In this document: positions 57,635 through 64,000 of the stretch, in pieces
Numbering within the stretch: position 1 is the first letter of the stretch
Layout: each line of letters starts with the position of its first letter
From: Nipponacmea schrenckii
Taxonomy: Eukaryota > Mollusca > Gastropoda > Lottiidae
Direction: 5' to 3'
Assembly (NCBI GenBank): GCA_030562195.1
Contig: JAUJPP010000005.1
Coordinates: forward strand, 22,431,106 to 22,495,105
Length of the DNA: 64,000 nt
Position numbers and translations under genes: made by a program
Notes under the pieces: generated by a model
Databases searched by the model: none
Seen by the model: the letters and a program-made list of their open reading frames with translations, nothing else
What the model was told of the DNA's origin: nothing

Positions 57635-60600
57635 GTTTGTATCATTTTTTTTGTTTTTGTTTTTGTTTTTTTTGTTATTTACTTGATTTATTACTTTCCA
57701 CATATAATATCTGCAAATTTGACAGAACTAGTAGATAATTTAATTAAGATTTGTAACCAAAAATCATCTGTTTCAGTACATTTTACGAAACATTGCATCA
57801 CAAAAACAGAAGTTGGGTTTTGAGAGCGGTGGATTGAAACATTTTGCTATTTTCGGACCCAAAACATTGTAAAATCAGCCTGTTTTCATGTAATATCTGC
57901 AACAGTCAATACTCTGAAGAATACCAACTTGAACAGATAAAATAATTAGCTACTGTTGCCGAACAATTACCAAGTTTGAAAAAATTTTAGTAGGTTCGGT
58001 CAGTTTACATCTACGGTCACGAACGCCACTTTACCGACATACTAGGCTACTTTGATATACTAAGTCATATAATATAGTTTATTGGTTATACAAAAAAAAT
58101 CTTCACCACTTAGTCAAAGGGTCTAATTGGATGATTTGATTTAAAATAGCCAAAAACCAACATTTTTCAAATTTCAATTTATTTTTGTTAAAACTAAAAA
58201 CTAGTCTATAAGATAGAGGAATAATCGTGTAATTTCAAAGTGATTTATGTGAAACGCCTGTTGTGTTCATTTTTGTTAAACATTCTGTAAAGAACTTCAT
58301 ATATTTTTCAAGAACGTGGCCACGTTTAAATACTTGAGACAAAATGCAATTCAATGAATAAATGATGATTTTTACGTTATATTAATGAGTTTACGAATTA
58401 TAATCGACGAACCCTTCTCTATCTTTCGTCCAGTTCGGACAGTCCACATAACGTTATTGTTTATTTGGTATATTTGTTATACATAGACAAGTAAGATAAT
58501 GTCCAATTAAGCCAATAAATAATTCGCGCCATCCAATTTTTAGAATCTGGGGTTTTCAATGAGTTCTTTATAATCCTACTAACAAAATTTTATTGGAAAA
58601 AATAACAAACTTTGTGACTCGTTCACGTTCACATACCAATTGTGTTAAGACGGTGATACTGCGTCGAGTGAAATAAATGTATACGTCTAACGTACAAAGT
58701 GTCGTAATAGGGTTGCAATTGTCTAAAAATTGGTTGTAAAGATAACTGCGTTCTGCGATTGCAGCTATGTTTAATGTTTCCAGGGTTAATTGCATTGGTT
58801 ATTTATTTGCTTTGCACAATGCTGATGTTTCACGATCACCCTACTCTTTAAACTCATTTCTAGTCTAAAACTCATTCAATATGGAAATTAGCTTAAACAA
58901 GGTGGCTATAACTTTTTAAAAGAAATTTGCCACGCACATTTATTAGATTTTTTGTAATGATAAAGTTCTACAAGCTTTTTAATGGCAATGGGAAAATATT
59001 CTCAGATTCTTAGTCAAAGTCAGATCAAAGCTCTGAAATACTTAATGTTATAGTTTGATATGGAATAACCATCCAATATGGTTTGATTTTAAGTGCACAG
59101 CTCAGTAGTCTTCTTCAAACAGATCCATAAATGTCAGATTAGTTACCCATTTAATGTGCTTAATGTTACTCAACAGTTTGTTATATAAAACATATCTTAT
59201 CTTTCAAACATTTTAAACGTTTCATTAAGTTTCTAATATTGGTATTTTTATGTTAAATGTACATGGGTAACTCTTGTCAGAGCAGATAATTGCAAGTAAT
59301 CGAAACTGGCCGAAACTGTTGAAAATAGACATTCGATATTCGTATGATTTATTTGTTTATTATGGTAAGCTAAGCTTAAACATTTTGGTGTTATATATCT
59401 TAAACAGATTCTGTATATTTCTAACAGACTTTAACATGGAACCGTTCTCCATTTCACACCAACATATAACTTTAAATCACCAGAATCTAAAACAATGTTC
59501 CATAAAATTAATGGCATATTTTTTGACATAATTATTTCATTTACAAAATACATCGCGTTATTCTAACAGAAACAACCGAAACTAATTTTTAATCAATATG
59601 GCGATCTTCGTTTACCATTAATGAGTAGGCCTAACAAAAAAGATTCTTGTCCCGTAGTCGATACGATTGTAAGAGTGTGATTCATGTCGCCATGGCTGAC
59701 AAATTGGCTGCTTGGGTTGTATTACGGGAGGTACTTACACGGTTCAGGGAAGGTGACATTTACACTCTTTTTTATAACAATGGCTACTGAGGGTTGTAGA
59801 CAGGGAGCACAATGGAAACACATACGGTGCCTCCTTAAATCTTAAAATAAAAGAAATTTCATATAGCGTTATCGACCTTTCTTAAAACCCATCAGTGTCA
59901 TCCATATACGCTTCGATTCTAATTACGAGAATTGTTCTAGAGTATCGATAATCCTTCACCGTACTGGACACAATATCATATCTGCACCTTTTCTCAAGGG
60001 ATTGTATTAACACGGGTTAGACAGTACGAAATGATTAATCAAACATTATAGATACTAATAGTTTTTATTTTTCCATTTTTCTAGTAAAATGTTCATTGAC
60101 AAAAGCTGATGAAAGTAAGCAATTGGTTTATGTAGTTTAAGGCTTCAAATTATCAAGCTGTAATAACAGATAGCACGTAACATTTTCATCAAAAATATCA
60201 AAATATATACACTGTACCTGCTGAACTAATAACGTGATTGTTTTGGGTGGAACTGAGATTGGTTATTTTCCTTGGATGTTTCCCAAAATTAATAATTCCT
60301 TTATTAAAACCAGTCAAATATTTCAAAATTCACAGTAGCGGTATGTACAATACCTGTCAATCTCATAATAATATTAGACAGTTTAAGTAGACATTTAGCA
60401 TAATCCTAAAAGAATTTTATCCAAGCTCAATAATTTGTAATGCAGACATAATCGAAATTAATATATATCAGTAGGAGCAAAATAATTCGAGTTAACAAAA
60501 CGCTCGTCCTAAATCATTACAAAATCGGAAACGAGTACCAATAAAGCAAATTCTACACGAGCAACTCCAACTTCTATAATAGTCCAAATCATGAGATACA

Positions 60601-60848
60601 ACCAAATGTGTCTATCTTAAAAAATCAACCAAAATTCAAAAAAGTATATTTATCAAGATTTCTTCATGTTGACCATTTTGTAGTGTTAAATAACCCTGTT
60701 TCAACAATTTCCAAGCTAATACTCGACATTTAGCTGAAACATAAATAGAACATGACGGATAAGTTATGAATGTAGTGAGTTTAGTGAAAAAATTTCATAA
60801 CACTAAACTATAACCTTCTTTATCATTAACATGTTGCATAAAATTTCT
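57635..60848. other. probable first intron of the TMEM26-like gene, no other gene recognised
   Basis: AT-rich with scattered short frames on both strands, none of them family-like or exon-like. A T/G-rich low-complexity stretch sits at 57645-57685. Confidence 0.4.
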
Positions 60849-61298
60849 TTAAAGGGATAATAGACGTTAGAATACACTCGTCCTACGGCTTATATTTGTG
60901 TTTCATATTGACTATTAGTTAAATAAGTATGAATCCCACACTTTACCAAATTTTAAAAAGCCACAATAAAAATATTTTCGGAATTTTTAAAAAATAGTGA
61001 GCCAGCGACGATTCCATTCAGTTTGAGAATAAAAGCGTCTGGTAAATCAACGCTAAAACATCATTGTGGAATTCAACAGTAGGGGTCAAGGACGCGTGAA
61101 ACCCACATGTTAGAGTTACTTCCCTTTAAATTTACACGATTTGAAAATCTTTTGATGGATGGCTCAAGCGTTTTATGATTATGATTTTAGAGGGATTTTG
61201 ATGTATAGGTAAGTCCACTGATGGATATATACTGTTATTGTCCAAATTTGAGTGAACTTAATTTTTTGTGTTCGTTCTAACGCCTATTATCCAATTAA
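60849..61298. mobile_element. TTAA-ended MITE, copy 3
   Basis: A 450-bp copy with the same ends (TTAAAGGGATAATAGACGTT; the right end is the inverse with TTAA). It shares gcatcccacac-like and gtaagtccactgatgg blocks with copies 1 and 2. Confidence 0.85.
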
Positions 61299-61399
61299 GC
61301 TGATGATCGTTCGAAAAGTGCGCATCATTGTCAATCGGAAGCGACAATTGAAGACACTTGTTATTCATGTTTTACTTTCTAAGAAACATAGAATATATG

Positions 61400-62968
61400 C
61401 AAAGATACCGTAAATTCAACCGATCATGGATTATGAAAGGGGAAATAGCAAAGATACCGTAAATTCAATCGATCAAGGATTATGAAAGGGGTAATAGCAA
61501 AGATACCGTAAATTCAATCGATCAAGGATTATGAAAGGGGTAATAGAAAAGATTCCGTAAACTCAACCGATCAAGGATTATGAAAGGGGTAATAGCAACG
61601 CTACCGTAAATTCAATCGATCAAGGATTATGAAAAGGGTATTAGCAGAGATACCGTTAATTCAATCGATCAAGGATTCTGAAAAGGGTTATAGCAAAGAT
61701 ACCGTAAATTCAATTGATCAAGGATTCTGAAAAGGATAATAGCAAAGAAACCGTAAATTCAATTGATCAAGGATTATGAAAGGGGTAATAGCAAAGATAC
61801 CGTAAATTCAACTGATCAAGGATTCTGAAAAGAGTAATCGCAAAGATACCATAAATTCAATCGATCAAGGATTATGAAAGGGGTAATATCAAAGATACCG
61901 TAAATTCAATTGATCAAGGATTATGAAAGGGGTAATAGCGAAGATGCCGTAAATTCAATCGACCAAGGATTCTGAAAAGGGTTATAGCAATGATTCCGTA
62001 AATTCAATTGAGCAAGGATTATGAAAGGGGTAATAGCAAAGATACCGTAAATTCAATCGATCAAGGATTCTGAAAAGGGTAATAGCAAAGATACCATAAA
62101 TTCAATCGATCAAGGATTATGAAAGGGGTAATAGCAAAGATACTTTTAATGCAATCGATCAAGGATTCTGAAAAGGGTTATAGCAATGATTCCGTAAATT
62201 CAATTGAGCAAGGATTATGAAAGGGGTAATATCAAAGATACCGTAAATTCAATCGATCAAGGATTCTGAAAAGGGTAATATCAAAGATACCGTAAATTCA
62301 ATCGATCAAGGATTATGAAAGGGGTAATATCAAAGATACCGTAAATTCAATCGATCAAGGATTCTGAAAAGGGTAATAGCAATGATTCCGTAAATTCAAT
62401 TGAGCAAGGATTATGAAAGGGGTAATAGCAAAGATACCGTAAAGTCAATCGATCAAGGATTCTGAAAAGGGTAATAGCAAAGATACCGTAAATTCAATCG
62501 ATCAAGGATTATGAAAAGGGTAATATCAAAGATACCGTAAATTCAATCGATCAAGGATTCTGAAAAGGGTAATAGCAAAGATATCGTAAATTCAATCAAT
62601 CAAGGATTATGAAAGGGGTAATATCAAAGATACCGTAAATTCAATCGATCAAAGATTATGAAAAGGGTAATATCAAAGATACCGTAAATTCAATCGATCA
62701 AGGATTATGAAAAGGGTAATATCAAAGATATCGTAAATTCAATCAATCAAGGATTCTGAAAAGGGTAATACCAAAGATACCGTAAATTCAATCGATCAAA
62801 GATTATGAAAGGGGTAATATCAAAGATACCGTAAATTCAATCGATCAAGGATTATGAAAAGGGTAATATCAAAGATACCGTAAATTCCATTGATCAAGGA
62901 TTATGAAAGAGGTAATAGCAAAGATACCATAAATTCAATCGATCAAGGATTCTGAAAAGGGTAATAGA
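61400..62968. repeat. 49-bp minisatellite with alternating (98-bp) subunits
   Basis: About 32 units of 49 bp: agcaaagataccgtaaattc, aatcgatcaaggatt, then either atgaaaggggtaat or ctgaaaagggtaat. In much of the array the two versions alternate, so the amplified unit is often the 98-bp dimer. Non-coding. Confidence 0.95.
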
Positions 62969-63035
62969 AAAAAAAACCATTGAATTGAATGAGATAGGCT
63001 TACCAACTCACATCATGATTTTAAGATAAAAAATT

Positions 63036-63200
63036 ATATGAATGGAGTTTTACGTCATACATTTCTTCACCTTCTGGACTAACGAAGACAGAGAACGCCA
63101 TGCATTGGACAGTTCGTGAGATTTTGCTAGGACACCGATTTCATCTCTTTTTTCGATTTGCTACAATCGGAGATCTTTTACGTGCACATTCTGTATTGTT
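63036..63200 (-). mobile_element. truncated SINE family A
   Basis: Shares atgaatggagttttacgtc and the following body with the copy at 45676; the tRNA-like head is missing. The remaining bases to 64000 show no gene. Confidence 0.65.
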
Positions 63201-64000
63201 TCATAAGTTTTTATATTGATGAACATAAGTTCAGGGATCGATTTTGGCGTAGGCTGCTGAAAGCCGGAGATCTTGCTTGACATGAGAAAGAACAGTGGTT
63301 ATATCCCGATCTTCTTTCTTCCAACTCGCACAGTGATAACTATTCATGTTATTAACCTTATGTTCTCAATAGTTATTTACTTTAATTACACTTAATCAAC
63401 TCTCTAGTTAATTATATTAAGTGTCTGGTATATTTGACCTAATCTAGTATCATATATGCAAATTTATGCAAATAAATCAATTACAAGTCATTCCACGAAT
63501 AATAAATGTATTTTTTATACTCGACCTATGATCTTGGCTATTAATTACTTGAGAATGCACTGAAGGTTTTCTTGACTCCCTCACGTTCGACTCTTTTCTG
63601 TGTTGTTCTAATCCAACAATCTAGTGACATATAAACGTAAAGTACATGTAGATATAAAGGAACTCCACTAATCACTATTCTGGCCTAGGATGAGCTACAT
63701 GATCGGTTGGATATGTGTTCTTAGAGTTGGTTTTCACTAGTATTTTTATATTGAATCAGGATCTACATTAGCTAAAAGACTCTGACAACACTACTGGAAA
63801 TAATCAACACCAGGTGCCTCTTTAATTCATATAAAAAGGGGATCTGACCCCTACTTGACCATAAGGTAGATATCTTGTCCCTCGCCAGAGTAGGTAGAAT
63901 CGTCACTATAGTCCAGCCACGGTAATACTACTATTATGCTCTTTCTTGTCGTCTATCTGTTGAGTCTTCTGAAACCTCAACCATCCAGTTGATTGCAATT

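Noticed and set aside
59274..59531. 85-codon plus-strand frame as a further TMEM26 exon
   Set aside because: No similarity to later TMEM26 segments and no matching acceptor in phase.

Overview
The window is AT-rich animal nuclear DNA. It has split genes with GT-AG introns, one AT-AC intron, tRNA-derived SINEs, MITEs, a hAT-type element and many minisatellites. The protein set and the repeat style suggest a mollusc, possibly a gastropod; this is an inference from recognised proteins, since no search could be run. I rebuilt exons by hand from splice sites and codon phase. Every multi-exon model below keeps frame across all its junctions.

Layout. 273-4476 (+): last seven exons of DNAJC16, with the 5' part off the window. 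6643-16479 (-): complete 14-exon LSG1, the ribosome-biogenesis GTPase, one of whose introns carries about 29 copies of a 52-bp minisatellite that includes its own next exon start. 17294-19240 (+): a single-exon MYORG-like GH31 glycosidase, head-to-head with LSG1. 20002-36732: three GRHPR-type D-2-hydroxyacid dehydrogenase genes in orientations -, +, -, all with the same two phase-1 introns. The middle one keeps its frame but has lost catalytic residues. 39307-43337 (-): a five-exon single-CUB type I membrane protein with PPxY motifs and a PDZ-type C-terminus. 46599-49594 (-): a four-exon CTR/SLC31 copper transporter. 57444-57634 (+): first coding exon of a TMEM26-like membrane protein that continues beyond the window.

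The rest, including the 8.6 kb at 21.4-30.0 kb and the 7.8 kb at 49.6-57.4 kb, is mostly repeats. These include a TTAA-ended MITE family, three tRNA-derived SINE families, nested inverted-repeat elements, a possible Helitron end, and long tandem arrays at 1.7, 9.0, 27.0, 27.8, 43.8, 52.5 and 61.4 kb. No operon-like functional link is visible. The only functional cluster is the GRHPR paralogue group.

The most notable observations are: two genes whose intronic minisatellites contain pieces of the adjacent exon; a U12-type AT-AC intron in LSG1; an intact but apparently catalytically dead GRHPR paralogue; a hAT-like insertion inside the LSG1 array with a clean 8-bp target duplication; and the CUB/PPxY/PDZ-ligand protein.
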